A stretch of DNA of 64,000 bases from Marinobacter sp. SS13-12 (GTDB lineage Bacteria; Pseudomonadota; Gammaproteobacteria; Pseudomonadales; Oleiphilaceae), in the NCBI RefSeq assembly GCF_030227115.1, contig NZ_JASSUA010000002.1, positions 496,001-560,000 of the forward strand, written 5' to 3'. Under the pieces are notes generated by a model. It had not been told where the DNA came from. It saw only the letters and a list, made by a program, of their open reading frames with translations, and made no database searches. Both the position numbers and the translations under genes were made by a program. Positions 45,473 to 54,841 of this stretch are shown piece by piece. Positions within the stretch are counted from its first letter, which is position 1. Every line of letters begins with the position of its first letter.

Positions 45473-45913
45473 ATGATTATGAACATCAAAGACATCATGG
45501 AATACCTGCCCCACCGTTACCCCTTTTTGCTGGTTGACCGGGTGACCGAGTCGGAAAAAGGGCAGTTCATCAAGGGATACAAGAACATTTCCCTGAACGA
45601 GCCATTTTTTAACGGCCACTTTCCAAACAATCCCATTATGCCGGGCGTGCTTATTATCGAAGCCATGGCGCAACTCTCGGGCATTCTCGGCTTCCTGACG
45701 GTTGGCCGGAAGCCGTCGGATGGCGTGGTACAATACCTCGCTGGTTCCAGCAAGGCGCGCTTCAAACGCCCGGTTGTGCCGGGGGACAGACTGTGCCTGG
45801 AATCCCGGATGATCTCGGGTAAACGTGGAATCTACAAATTCGAGTGCCGCGCACTGGTAGATGACGAAGTCGTCTGTGTGGCAGAAATACTGACCGCTGA
45901 GAGAGAAGTCTGA
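45473..45913 (+). CDS. fabZ: 3-hydroxyacyl-[acyl-carrier-protein] dehydratase FabZ
   Basis: The 146-residue hot-dog-fold enzyme dehydrates 3-hydroxyacyl-ACP in fatty acid elongation. The catalytic His is in [13 protein letters not shown] and the catalytic Glu in [15 protein letters not shown]. Start is ATG 45473 (MIMNIKD) or, equally possible, ATG 45479. The stop overlaps the lpxA start (TGATG). Its place between lpxD and lpxA links it to the competition for 3-hydroxyacyl-ACP between lipid A and phospholipid synthesis. Confidence 0.96.
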   Translation: MIMNIKDIMEYLPHRYPFLLVDRVTESEKGQFIKGYKNISLNEPFFNGHFPNNPIMPGVLIIEAMAQLSGILGFLTVGRKPSDGVVQYLAGSSKARFKRPVVPGDRLCLESRMISGKRGIYKFECRALVDDEVVCVAEILTAEREV

Positions 45914-46704
45914 TGGCGACAAAAGAATGGTCGGGAGTCCATCCTCAGGCGATCGTTGATCCGTCTGCCAGGCTGGCTGACAACGTCGTTGTTGGTCCCT
46001 GGAGCTATATTGGCCCGGATGTGGAGATCGGTGAAGGTACCGAAATCATGTCCCATGTGGTGATCAAGGGCCCCACCAGAATTGGCCGCAATAACCGCAT
46101 ATTCCAGTTCTCCAGTGTGGGTGAGGAGTGCCAGGACAAGAAGTACGCGGGCGAGCCGACCACGCTGGTGATTGGCGACGACAATACCATCCGTGAAAAT
46201 TGCACCATTCACCGGGGGACTGTCCAGGACCGGGGTGAAACCAGCATTGGTAGCGGCAACCTGCTGATGGCCTACGTTCACGTTGCCCATGACTGCATCA
46301 TTGGTGACAACACCATCCTGGCCAACTGTGCCACTCTGGCCGGGCATGTATCGGTAGGTGACTATGCCATCCTTGGCGGCGGCACCATGGTCCATCAGTT
46401 CTGCCACATCGGCACCCACAGCATGAGCGCCGGCGGAAGCATCGTACTCAAAGACATTCCTGCCTACATCATGGCCAGTGGCCAGTCCGCCCAGCCATTC
46501 GGCATGAACGTGGAAGGACTGCGGCGCCGTGGCTTCAGCAAGGAAGTTCTGCTGATTCTTCGGCGCGCCTACAAGGTCATCTATCGTCAGGGCCTGACCA
46601 CCGAACAGGCGGTAGTGGAACTGGAAAAAGCCTATTCCGATATCCCCGAAGTGCAGCCTCTGATTGAATCTCTTCGTGTTGCAGACCGCGGCATTATCCG
46701 CTGA
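45913..46704 (+). CDS. lpxA: UDP-N-acetylglucosamine O-acyltransferase
   Basis: The 263-residue protein starts lipid A synthesis by transferring a 3-hydroxyacyl chain from ACP to UDP-GlcNAc. It is a left-handed beta helix of hexapeptide repeats with the catalytic His in AYVHVAHDCIIGDN and the conserved loop GTVQDRGETSIGSGN. A C-terminal helical part follows NVEGLRRRGFSKEVL, usual for LpxA. The ATG at 45913 shares a base with the fabZ stop. Confidence 0.97.
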   Translation: MATKEWSGVHPQAIVDPSARLADNVVVGPWSYIGPDVEIGEGTEIMSHVVIKGPTRIGRNNRIFQFSSVGEECQDKKYAGEPTTLVIGDDNTIRENCTIHRGTVQDRGETSIGSGNLLMAYVHVAHDCIIGDNTILANCATLAGHVSVGDYAILGGGTMVHQFCHIGTHSMSAGGSIVLKDIPAYIMASGQSAQPFGMNVEGLRRRGFSKEVLLILRRAYKVIYRQGLTTEQAVVELEKAYSDIPEVQPLIESLRVADRGIIR

Positions 46705-46723
46705 CCAGGGAGCGGCTATCCCG

Positions 46724-47908
46724 GTGACGGACCATCCCGAAAATCCCGTAATCAGTACCCGCAAAGTCACCTTTGCCATCGTGGCCGGAGAAGCCTCCGG
46801 CGATATCCTCGGCGCGGGCCTGATTCGCTCGCTCCGGCACCGATATCCTCATGCCCGTTTCGTGGGCATTGGCGGCGAGGAAATGGTGGCTGAAGGCTTT
46901 CACTCGCTGGTGCCCATGGAACGGCTTTCCGTTATGGGGCTGGTGGAAGTGCTTGGCCGCATCCGTGAGCTGTTCAGCATTCGTGCCCGTTTGATGGACT
47001 ATCTGCTGGCAACGCCGCCGGATGTGGTGATCGGCATCGATTCCCCGGATTTTACCCTGGGCATTGAACGGCGATGCCGTGATGCCGGCATGCTCACCGC
47101 CCACTATGTCAGCCCCTCGGTCTGGGCCTGGCGCCAGAAGCGTATCTTCAAGATTGCCAAATCCGTCAACCTCATGCTGACGCTGTTTCCCTTCGAAGCG
47201 CGATTCTACGAAGAGCACAACATTCCCGTGGCCTTTGTGGGCCACCCCCTGGCAGACAGAATCCCGATGACGCCGGATACCGCCGGCGCCCGCAAGGCGT
47301 TGGGGCTGCGCGACGACGCACCTGTGCTGGCCATCCTGCCCGGAAGCCGGGGAGGGGAGGTTGAACGCCTTGGCACCCTGTTTCTGGAAGCCGCACGCTG
47401 GATCCAGGGCAAACGTCCTGACCTGCAACTGGTGATTCCGTGCGTCAACCGGGAGCGGGAGCAGCAGGTCCGGGCGCTGGTGGAGGCCCTGGATGTGAAG
47501 CTGGAGGTGACCATTGTGCGTGGCCGTTCGCGGGAAGTGATGGCATCGTCGGATGTGGTCCTGCTGGCCTCCGGAACCGCAACGCTCGAAGCCATGTTGC
47601 TCAAGAAGCCCATGGTCGTCGGGTACCGGTTAAGCGGCCTCAGTTTTGCGTTGGTATCGCGGCTGGTGAAGGTGCCCCACGTGGCGCTGCCCAACCTGCT
47701 TGCCCGTGAGCCTTTGGTGCCGGAATTTCTGCAGGATGACGCCACACCAGAGACCCTGGGCGAAGCCGTTCTCGAGCGCCTGGAAAACGAAACCGAACGC
47801 GCCCGCCTCACCGAAGCCTTCTCCCACCTGCATGAACAGTTACGGCAGAATGCTGACGAGCAGGCAGCAACTGCTCTTTCAGCATTGATCGAAGGTAAGC
47901 AGCCATGA
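46724..47908 (+). CDS. lpxB: Lipid-A-disaccharide synthase
   Basis: The 394-residue GT19 enzyme joins UDP-diacylglucosamine and lipid X to form the lipid A disaccharide at the inner membrane. Motifs are [62 protein letters not shown] and [12 protein letters not shown]. The GTG at 46724 follows GGGAG by 11 bases and gives a near-normal N-terminus; a longer frame reaching 46664 would overlap lpxA by 41 bases. The stop overlaps the rnhB start by ATGA. Confidence 0.95.
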   Translation: MTDHPENPVISTRKVTFAIVAGEASGDILGAGLIRSLRHRYPHARFVGIGGEEMVAEGFHSLVPMERLSVMGLVEVLGRIRELFSIRARLMDYLLATPPDVVIGIDSPDFTLGIERRCRDAGMLTAHYVSPSVWAWRQKRIFKIAKSVNLMLTLFPFEARFYEEHNIPVAFVGHPLADRIPMTPDTAGARKALGLRDDAPVLAILPGSRGGEVERLGTLFLEAARWIQGKRPDLQLVIPCVNREREQQVRALVEALDVKLEVTIVRGRSREVMASSDVVLLASGTATLEAMLLKKPMVVGYRLSGLSFALVSRLVKVPHVALPNLLAREPLVPEFLQDDATPETLGEAVLERLENETERARLTEAFSHLHEQLRQNADEQAATALSALIEGKQP

Positions 47909-48582
47909 GCAAAAGACCGCTACCACCCTTTGAGTGCCGTTATCAGGGCCGGCTGCTGGCCGGCGTGGACGAGGTCGGCCGCGGGCCGCTGGTAGGCGCC
48001 GTGGTCACAGCGGCCGTGATACTGGATCCGGAAAAGCCGATACCGGGCCTGGCGGACTCGAAAAAGCTGACAGAAAAACGCCGTGAGGCCCTGTACGAAC
48101 AGATCATCGAACGCGCCGCTTCCTGGAGCCTTGGCCGCTGTGAAGCCGACGAGATCGACCGCCTGAACATCTTCCATGCCACCATGGTGGCGATGGAGCG
48201 GGCGGTAGCCGGGCTTCATATCCCCCCCGAATACGTGCTGGTGGACGGCAACCGCTGCCCGAACTGGCATTGGCCATCGGAGCCGGTGATAAAGGGCGAC
48301 AGCCGGGTGGAAGCCATCAGCGCGGCCTCAATACTCGCCAAGGTAACCCGAGACCGGGAGATGGCAACACTTCACGAAACTTATCCCCACTACGGATTTG
48401 CCAGCCACAAGGGCTATCCCACGCCAGTGCACCTGGAAGCACTCGGCAGGCTGGGGGCCACTACCCAGCACCGGCGTTCATTCAGGCCGGTTCAGGAAGC
48501 CATAGAGGCGGTCGGCATGATCAGCACGGGTTCCGCCGACGAACTGTTGTATCCTTCCGATCTCTTTGAAAATATCGATTGA
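47905..48582 (+). CDS. rnhB: Ribonuclease HII
   Basis: The 225-residue protein cuts RNA in RNA-DNA hybrids and removes single ribonucleotides from DNA. The active-site acids are visible in [16 protein letters not shown] (Asp-Glu), the Asp in [11 protein letters not shown] and the Asp-rich [20 protein letters not shown]. It closes the lpxD-fabZ-lpxA-lpxB-rnhB series. In many relatives dnaE follows; here a tRNA gene does. The stop codon overlaps the -35 box of the tRNA promoter. Confidence 0.97.
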   Translation: MSKRPLPPFECRYQGRLLAGVDEVGRGPLVGAVVTAAVILDPEKPIPGLADSKKLTEKRREALYEQIIERAASWSLGRCEADEIDRLNIFHATMVAMERAVAGLHIPPEYVLVDGNRCPNWHWPSEPVIKGDSRVEAISAASILAKVTRDREMATLHETYPHYGFASHKGYPTPVHLEALGRLGATTQHRRSFRPVQEAIEAVGMISTGSADELLYPSDLFENID

Positions 48583-48607
48583 CAGACTGCCAGCGGATCC
48601 TTACTAT
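48579..48607 (+). promoter_or_regulatory. Sigma-70 promoter for the initiator tRNA gene
   Basis: A perfect -35 box TTGACA (48579-48584) is followed after 17 bases by TACTAT (48602-48607) as -10. A GC-rich discriminator (ACGCGCACG) follows, as expected for a growth-rate-controlled stable RNA promoter. The -35 box overlaps the rnhB stop codon. Confidence 0.75.
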
Positions 48608-48654
48608 ACGCGCACGTTGATCGGGGGTTGCCTCGAAAACAACAGCCAGTTTAT

Positions 48655-48731
<77 letters not shown>

Positions 48732-48738
48732 TATAAAG

Positions 48739-48774
48739 AAAGGCAGATCAGTATTATACTGGTCTGCCTTTTTT
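48739..48774 (+). terminator. Rho-independent terminator after the tRNA
   Basis: AAGGCAGA (48740-48747) pairs with TCTGCCTT (48763-48770), with further pairing of CAGTA-like bases inside, followed by a run of T (48769-48774). It lies eight bases after the tRNA. Confidence 0.88.
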
Positions 48775-48814
48775 CGTTTCTGTCTCCAGAACTTCCTGAC
48801 CAGGAGAAGCCCTG

Positions 48815-50518
48815 ATGGAGAATCGCTCACCGCGAACAACGAGCTTCGAAGTCACCAGCCTCGAAGAGCTGGCGCCGATGGCTGACTACTCGCTGATGGA
48901 TAATCTGAACTGTGATCCCGAAGCAGATCCGGATGGCGTCGACCACATGCCGAGGCAGGTCTTTACGGGGCATTATGTGCCAGTCAGGCCAACGCCAATC
49001 GAAGCCCCGGAATACGTTGCTCACAGCGAAGATCTGTTCCGCGAGTTGGGCTTTGCTGACAGCCTGGCTCAGTCCACGGACTTTGTCCGGATGTTTTCTG
49101 GGGACCTTGCACAGGTTCCGGAGCCGATGCGCAAGGTCGGTTGGGCGTGTGGCTATGCGCTGTCCATCTACGGCACTGAATACACCCAGCAGTGCCCGTT
49201 TCAGACCGGCAATGGCTATGGTGATGGGCGAGCAATTTCGGTGCTTGAGGGTGTTTTCAACGGTCGACGTCGGGAAATGCAGTTAAAGGGGGGCGGCCGG
49301 ACACCATACTGCCGCGGCGCTGATGGCCGGGCTGTTCTAAGATCGAGTGTTCGCGAGTTCCTGGCACAGGAGCATATGCACGCGCTGGGCGTGCCGACCT
49401 CCCGATCCTTGAGCCTTTACGTATCGAAAACCGAAAAGGTGATGAGGCCCTGGTATTCGGAGGGCTCCCGTATGAGGGATCCGGACCAGATGATTGCAGA
49501 GCCAGTTGCAATTTCCACCCGTGTGGCACCGTCATTCATCCGGGTGGGCCAGCTCGAGCTCTTCAGTCGTCGTGCCCGGAGGCAGGAACATCCCAAAGCG
49601 ATGGAGGAGCTCGAGCAGCTCGTACTTCATCTGATCGATCGGGAGTACGCTGGTGTCATTGATCAATCACTCGATACTCCCACAAAAGTCGTGATGCTGG
49701 CGCGTGAGTTTCGCGGCCGTCTTGCCTCCCTGGTTGCGAACTGGATTCGTGTCGGTTATTGCCAGGGCAACTTTAATAGTGACAACTGCGCCGCTGGCGG
49801 CTTCACGCTGGATTATGGTCCTTTCGGGTTCTGCGAAGTATTTGACCCTCTCTACCAACCATGGACGGGTGGAGGACAGCACTTCTCCTTCCTGAATCAA
49901 CCTGTGGCAGCGGAACGGAACTTCAGGATGTTCTGTTTGGCCCTGCAGCCTCTACTGAACGCCCATCAGAGGGAGATGGCTCAGCTCGAGGAAATTCATG
50001 CAGGTTTCCCGGAGGTGATGAAGGCGGAAATGGAAAAGATGTGGGCAGCGAAGCTGGGGCTTGACGCCTTTGACGCCGGCCTCTTCAGGGAGCTTATGGC
50101 GCTGATGACGCAAACGCCAGTGGACTACACCCTCTTTTTCCGGGAGCTGTCTTCGATACCTGACGACATTGAGCCACTCAAGAAGAGTTTTTACAGGCCG
50201 CCGAATGAAGCAGGGGCAGCCGATTCAGCAGCGCTGTTCAGGCGCTGGGCACAATGGCTCACTGAGTGGAAATCGCGTATCGGGCGCACCCGGGAGATGA
50301 AAGTCGTCAATCCGAAATACACGATGCGGGAGTGGTTGGTCGTGCCCGTCTATCAACAGGCAGCCGAGGGCCACTACCAGCCACTCAAAACGCTGCAGGG
50401 AGTATTGACACAACCATACGCCGAGCAATCAGAAAGGGCCGAGGAGCAATACTACAGACTGAAGCCGTCAGAATTGTTCGATCTCGGCGGGTTTTCCTAT
50501 TACAGCTGTTCGTCGTAA
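48815..50518 (+). CDS. SelO family protein, divergent copy 2
   Basis: The 567-residue protein is a second SelO-like pseudokinase, longer and divergent from the copy at 3733-5187. It keeps the fold motifs [35 protein letters not shown] and [18 protein letters not shown]. The active-site segment reads [13 protein letters not shown] then DYGPFGF, so the Asp-Asn pair and the metal Asp remain while the usual HGVMN is changed to QGNFN. The C-terminus ends YYSCSS, keeping the redox Cys position. AMPylation is therefore plausible but the substrate set may differ. The ATG at 48815 has AGGAG eight bases upstream. It stands alone behind the tRNA terminator. Confidence 0.88.
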   Translation: MENRSPRTTSFEVTSLEELAPMADYSLMDNLNCDPEADPDGVDHMPRQVFTGHYVPVRPTPIEAPEYVAHSEDLFRELGFADSLAQSTDFVRMFSGDLAQVPEPMRKVGWACGYALSIYGTEYTQQCPFQTGNGYGDGRAISVLEGVFNGRRREMQLKGGGRTPYCRGADGRAVLRSSVREFLAQEHMHALGVPTSRSLSLYVSKTEKVMRPWYSEGSRMRDPDQMIAEPVAISTRVAPSFIRVGQLELFSRRARRQEHPKAMEELEQLVLHLIDREYAGVIDQSLDTPTKVVMLAREFRGRLASLVANWIRVGYCQGNFNSDNCAAGGFTLDYGPFGFCEVFDPLYQPWTGGGQHFSFLNQPVAAERNFRMFCLALQPLLNAHQREMAQLEEIHAGFPEVMKAEMEKMWAAKLGLDAFDAGLFRELMALMTQTPVDYTLFFRELSSIPDDIEPLKKSFYRPPNEAGAADSAALFRRWAQWLTEWKSRIGRTREMKVVNPKYTMREWLVVPVYQQAAEGHYQPLKTLQGVLTQPYAEQSERAEEQYYRLKPSELFDLGGFSYYSCSS

Positions 50519-50727
50519 CCAGATAATTGAGAACAGGATTCGCTGTATGGAGGCCAGATAGCTACAGAGCCAATGGTGGGCAGTCTTCGCGCTGGTCGCG
50601 TAATAAGCGTAAGATGATGTGACTGCCCGCACTGGTCGGCTTGGCAAGCCCGAGAAAACAGTATCCAAAGGAGCGGAGTAGCGGCAAAGATCCAGATCAA
50701 CCGAACTCACTCAGGATAACTCGCGTC

Positions 50728-51945
50728 ATGATGTATTTAACGCACGAAATGAGCCGTCTTGCCCTGACCCCGGCCCGCCTGCTGGCCAGTGGTCATAGCA
50801 AAATCCTTCGTCACCCGCTGAATCCCTGGTCCAGGGTTCCTGGCACCCGCAGTATTGCCTCGGCCCTCAACGTGTTTGGGGACCTGACCAGGCGTTATCC
50901 CAAACCGTCCTTCAATCTGGACACAACGGTTTGCGACGGCGAGACGGTTCTGGTCAACGAAACCATCGTCAAGCGCAAGCCCTTTTGTCAGCTGAAGCAT
51001 TTCCAGCGCAACGTTGATCGTCCGGATGACCCCAAGCTGCTTATCGTAGCACCGCTGTCCGGCCATTATGCGTCGCTTCTCAAGGGCACTGTAGAAACCA
51101 TGTTGCCGGGCCACGATGTGTACATTACCGATTGGCGTGATGCCAGTATGGTGCCCATTTCGGAGGGCAACTTCGGGCTCGACGACTATATTGATTATGT
51201 GATTGATTTTATTAATCACATCGGCCCCGACACACACGTTTTGGCGGTCTGCCAGCCAGTAGTGCCGGTGCTCGCGGCCACCGCCTTGATGGCCCAGGAT
51301 AATCATCCGTCAGCGCCGCGTTCTCTGGCGCTGATGAGCGGCCCGGTAGACGGACGGGTTGATCCGACAGAACCCTGCGAACTGGCCAAGAAACATAAAC
51401 TCTCGTGGTTCAAGCGCAACCTGATCCATACCGTGCCGGCGCCTTACCCGGGCACCATGCGCAAGGTTTATCCCGGCTTTTTGCAGCTGACGGGGTTCAT
51501 CAACATGAACTTCGACCGCCATCTGGATGCCTATCGGGGACTGTTCAGGTCCATTCGGGATGATGACGCGGAAGAGGTCACCCGCCACAGGGAGTTTTAC
51601 GACGAATATCTGGCGGTGATGGACCTTCCTGACGCCTACTACCTGGAAACCATTGAGCGGGTATTCCAGGAATTCCATCTGGCTCGGGGCTGTTTCAAGC
51701 ATCGTGGCAGGCTGGTAGACCCCAGTGCGATTGAGAAAACCGCGTTGATGACCATAGAGGGCGAAAAAGACGACATTTCCAGCCCGGGCCAGACCCGCGC
51801 AGCCCACAAACTCTGCACCAATATTCCCGACGACCGCCGGGCGCACCACCTGCAGCCGGGAGTTGGCCATTATGGCACCTTCAACGGCCGCCGCTGGCGC
51901 GACGAAATCGCCCCGAAGTTGCAGAAGTTCATTCGCAGCGCCTGA
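50728..51945 (+). CDS. phaZ: Intracellular polyhydroxyalkanoate depolymerase
   Basis: The 405-residue alpha/beta-hydrolase-fold protein resembles PhaZ1 of Cupriavidus, which breaks down stored polyhydroxybutyrate granules. The nucleophile Cys is in HVLAVCQPVVPVLAA, the place of Ser in a usual lipase box. The ITDWRDA and MSGPVDGRVDP segments and the closing HHLQPGVGHYGTFNGRRW with the catalytic His are typical. Start ATG at 50728 (or 50731) has AGGA upstream; the frame continues upstream to 50641 but those residues are unlike the family. A PHA synthase gene follows 101 bases later. Confidence 0.92.
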   Translation: MMYLTHEMSRLALTPARLLASGHSKILRHPLNPWSRVPGTRSIASALNVFGDLTRRYPKPSFNLDTTVCDGETVLVNETIVKRKPFCQLKHFQRNVDRPDDPKLLIVAPLSGHYASLLKGTVETMLPGHDVYITDWRDASMVPISEGNFGLDDYIDYVIDFINHIGPDTHVLAVCQPVVPVLAATALMAQDNHPSAPRSLALMSGPVDGRVDPTEPCELAKKHKLSWFKRNLIHTVPAPYPGTMRKVYPGFLQLTGFINMNFDRHLDAYRGLFRSIRDDDAEEVTRHREFYDEYLAVMDLPDAYYLETIERVFQEFHLARGCFKHRGRLVDPSAIEKTALMTIEGEKDDISSPGQTRAAHKLCTNIPDDRRAHHLQPGVGHYGTFNGRRWRDEIAPKLQKFIRSA

Positions 51946-52046
51946 GCAGACCATCGCTCAGGCATCTTGTTGCCCTCGTTTCCCTCTGCTAATTTGAGGG
52001 CAGTGCTTTCAACAATCTAGCAGTGGTGAATCGAGGGAATGTGTCC

Positions 52047-53963
52047 ATGTCCACTAAACCTGTCAAGTCGCCGTCCGGCGGTGATGAACAACAAACGGTG
52101 CCCAAAGCTCTGGTCAGTGCGGGGGTACATGGCACCCGCCTGATCACGCGCTCAGTGTTAAGGCGCCTGAAAGGCGGCCGGCCCAATCCGGTCAGCCTCA
52201 AGAGCATGGCGAAACCCTTCGTGCGCTTCACCATAAAATTTGCCACCCAGCCGGATGCGGTCATTACTTCCCAGATGCGTCTGGTGCAGAACACGGCCAT
52301 CCTGGGTAGCGGTGCGGCAATGAGTCTGATCAGCCGGGAGCCGATGCGAGTGGCGGCCCCTGAGCGGGGTGACGGTCGCTTCAAGGACATCGCCTGGACC
52401 GATCGCGCCTATTTCAACTTTCTCCAGCAGGCTTACCTGATGTCGGATCGCTGGATCATGGACACCATTGACGATGTCCGTGGTCTTGATGAGCACGACC
52501 GCCATAAAGTCCGCTTCTTTACCAGCCAGGTTACTGCAGCGTTGTCACCCAGCAACTTTGTTCTGACCAATCCCGAGGTGCTGCGCACGACTGTGGACAC
52601 CAGGGGTCGCAACCTCGTGCGTGGCCTCGCCAATTTTCTGCGGGATCTTGACGACGCCGATGGCCAGATGTTCTTCAGAATGTCGGACCCGAAAGCTTTC
52701 GAGGTTGGCAGAAACCTGGCCGATACGCCGGGCGATGTCATCTACCAGAATGATCTGATGCAGCTCATACAGTATCGACCAACAACCGAGACCGTGCATC
52801 GTCGGCCGCTTATGGTAGTACCGCCCTGGATCAACAAGTATTACATTCTGGACCTGGGTGCGAAAAAGTCGTTTATCCGCTACTGGGTCGAGAAGGGCCA
52901 CACGGTTTTCGTCATTTCCTGGGTAAACCCGGGCAAGGAGCATGCCGACAAGGGCTTCGAGGACTACATGCTTGAGGGCCCGGTAGCCGCCCTGGATGCC
53001 ATTGAGAAAGCCACCGGTGAGCGTGAGGTCAACGCCGTCGGCTACTGTATTGGCGGCACATTGCTGGGTTGCGCGCTTGCCTGGCTGGCAGCCCGCGGCG
53101 ACGACCGAGTGAAGAGCGCCACCTTCTTCAACAGCCTGTTGGATTTTTCAGACGTTGGCGATATAGAGGTCTTCATTGATGAAGACATGATCAGCAAGAT
53201 GGAAAAGGCCATGAAGAAGCAGGGCTATCTTGATGGCGTCTCCATGGCCACTGCGTTCAGCATGCTGCGCGCCAACAGCCTTATCTGGTCTTTCTATATC
53301 AATAATTACCTGCTGGGCCGGGAAACACCCCCCTTCGACCTGTTGCACTGGAACACAGACTGCACCCGGCTGCCCGGTGCCATGCACAGTTTCTACCTGC
53401 GCAACATGTATCTTGAAAATCGTCTGGGCAAGCCTGGCGGCATTACCCTTGCCGGAACACCGATTGACCTCTCGCAGGTGAAAGTGCCTGCCTATTTTGC
53501 CTCCGCCATCGAGGATCACATTGCACTCTGGAAGTCCTGCTACAAAGGCTCACGCTATCTCGGCGGGCCGGTTCGCTTTGTGTTGGGTGGTTCTGGCCAT
53601 ATTGCCGGAATCATCAACCCGCCTTACCAGAACAAATACGGTTATCGGATAAACGAGAACACCGACCTGTCACCGGATGAGTGGCTCTCCGGAGCGGAGG
53701 AATTCGAAGGCTCCTGGTGGCCAGATTGGGTCAAGTGGGCAGAGCAGTTCAGTGGCGGTGAAGTGCCGGCGCGAACCCCGGGCGACGGAGAACTACCTGT
53801 TATCGAGCCTGCACCCGGCTCCTATGTGCGCAATGAGCCGGCTCCGGAGGCACCCAAACCACGCAAACGCAATACCACCGCCGCCAGGCGCACAACCCGC
53901 AAGCCGGCAGCGGGCAAATCCCCCCAGCGCCAAAGAAGCCGAAAACCCGCCAAAACGGGTTGA
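52047..53963 (+). CDS. phaC: Class I polyhydroxyalkanoate synthase with basic C-terminal tail
   Basis: The 638-residue protein polymerises 3-hydroxyacyl-CoA into storage polyester. Catalytic residues are placed as Cys in NAVGYCIGGTLLG (the G-x-C-x-G lipase-like box), Asp in DLLHWNTDCTRLPG and His in GGSGHIAGIINPP. The body ends near FSGGEVPARTPG, after which a tail of about 65 residues runs from a Pro/Glu/Ala part into a basic stretch. In the last 35 residues 14 are Lys or Arg and none acidic. Such tails resemble the histone-like repeats of PhaF and may bind DNA. ATG at 52047 has GAGGG nine bases upstream. No phaA, phaB or phasin gene is nearby. Confidence 0.94.
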   Translation: MSTKPVKSPSGGDEQQTVPKALVSAGVHGTRLITRSVLRRLKGGRPNPVSLKSMAKPFVRFTIKFATQPDAVITSQMRLVQNTAILGSGAAMSLISREPMRVAAPERGDGRFKDIAWTDRAYFNFLQQAYLMSDRWIMDTIDDVRGLDEHDRHKVRFFTSQVTAALSPSNFVLTNPEVLRTTVDTRGRNLVRGLANFLRDLDDADGQMFFRMSDPKAFEVGRNLADTPGDVIYQNDLMQLIQYRPTTETVHRRPLMVVPPWINKYYILDLGAKKSFIRYWVEKGHTVFVISWVNPGKEHADKGFEDYMLEGPVAALDAIEKATGEREVNAVGYCIGGTLLGCALAWLAARGDDRVKSATFFNSLLDFSDVGDIEVFIDEDMISKMEKAMKKQGYLDGVSMATAFSMLRANSLIWSFYINNYLLGRETPPFDLLHWNTDCTRLPGAMHSFYLRNMYLENRLGKPGGITLAGTPIDLSQVKVPAYFASAIEDHIALWKSCYKGSRYLGGPVRFVLGGSGHIAGIINPPYQNKYGYRINENTDLSPDEWLSGAEEFEGSWWPDWVKWAEQFSGGEVPARTPGDGELPVIEPAPGSYVRNEPAPEAPKPRKRNTTAARRTTRKPAAGKSPQRQRSRKPAKTG

Positions 53964-54053
53964 CCCGCTGCCTGTTGCCATCCAGAATACTGTACATATA
54001 AACAGTGTTCCGGGTGGCCGGTTTTTGCAGGCGCTCAAGCGGGGAGAATGGTC

Positions 54054-54803
54054 ATGGCAGGGCAAAGCCCGGTTTCGTTTGTCACGGTAAGGCGCCAGTT
54101 CGAGTTCCGCAGCATCGAAGTTGGTCGCTGGGTAACGCCGCAGGAACGGGACAGGGCAGCAGGCCGGTTTTACCAGGCTCTGTGTGACCTGATGACCATC
54201 CTGCGGGGCCCGGAAACCCTGATTTCACTGCGCAGTACCCTGGGCCTGCAATACGGCATTGGCGGCCGGCCGGGGGTAGCGGCCCACTATATCCCCGCAA
54301 CCCGACAACTGGCCCTGGCCAAGAACGCGGGCGCGGGCAGCCTCGCCCACGAGTGGTTCCACGCCTTTGATCATTACATGGGGAACAAGGCGTTCCGCAA
54401 ACTGGAGAAGCACGGATTCGCCTCCAGCGCCTGGCTGAGCAGTGCAAACCAGAAAGACCACCCGTTGAATGAACGCTTGGGTATCTGCTTTCAGGCCATC
54501 CTCCTGAACGAAGACGGCACCGCACCCAGCCCACTGTTCCGCGCTTCACAGAAGGCGGATGCAGGGCTGAAAGTCCTTTACTACGCCAGGCCGGAAGAGC
54601 TTTGTGCCCGTGCCTTTGAAGCTTTTGTGGAAGACTGCGAGCCCCGAAACAGCTTCCTGGTGCGGGGGACGGTGTATTCCGACGAGGCAAAAGCGGGCCT
54701 GTATCCGGAATCTGCCCAGCGACAGCGGATCAACGATGCTTTCCGGCACTATTTTGAAGCACTGGGCGCCGCGCTGTTTCGGGAACAGGCCAAAGCCGGC
54801 TAA
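54054..54803 (+). CDS. LPD1/CLCA_X-type putative zinc metalloprotease
   Basis: The 249-residue protein resembles CLCA_X family proteins, which carry large polyvalent protein-associated domain 1 (LPD1). An HExxH zinc motif is visible in SLAHEWFHAFDHYMG near residue 100, within a conserved setting (YIPATRQLALAKNAGAGSLA before it). The second half has YYARPEELCARAFEAFVED, with Glu residues that could supply the third ligand, and LYPESAQRQRINDAF at the end. LPD1 is often found in very large phage and plasmid proteins, but here it stands alone. The ATG at 54054 has GGGGAG seven bases upstream. Function is not known; protease activity is inferred from the motif. Confidence 0.72.
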   Translation: MAGQSPVSFVTVRRQFEFRSIEVGRWVTPQERDRAAGRFYQALCDLMTILRGPETLISLRSTLGLQYGIGGRPGVAAHYIPATRQLALAKNAGAGSLAHEWFHAFDHYMGNKAFRKLEKHGFASSAWLSSANQKDHPLNERLGICFQAILLNEDGTAPSPLFRASQKADAGLKVLYYARPEELCARAFEAFVEDCEPRNSFLVRGTVYSDEAKAGLYPESAQRQRINDAFRHYFEALGAALFREQAKAG

Positions 54804-54841
54804 ACTTGCCCACGATTTCGAAATGATCCGGGGAAGGTGGT

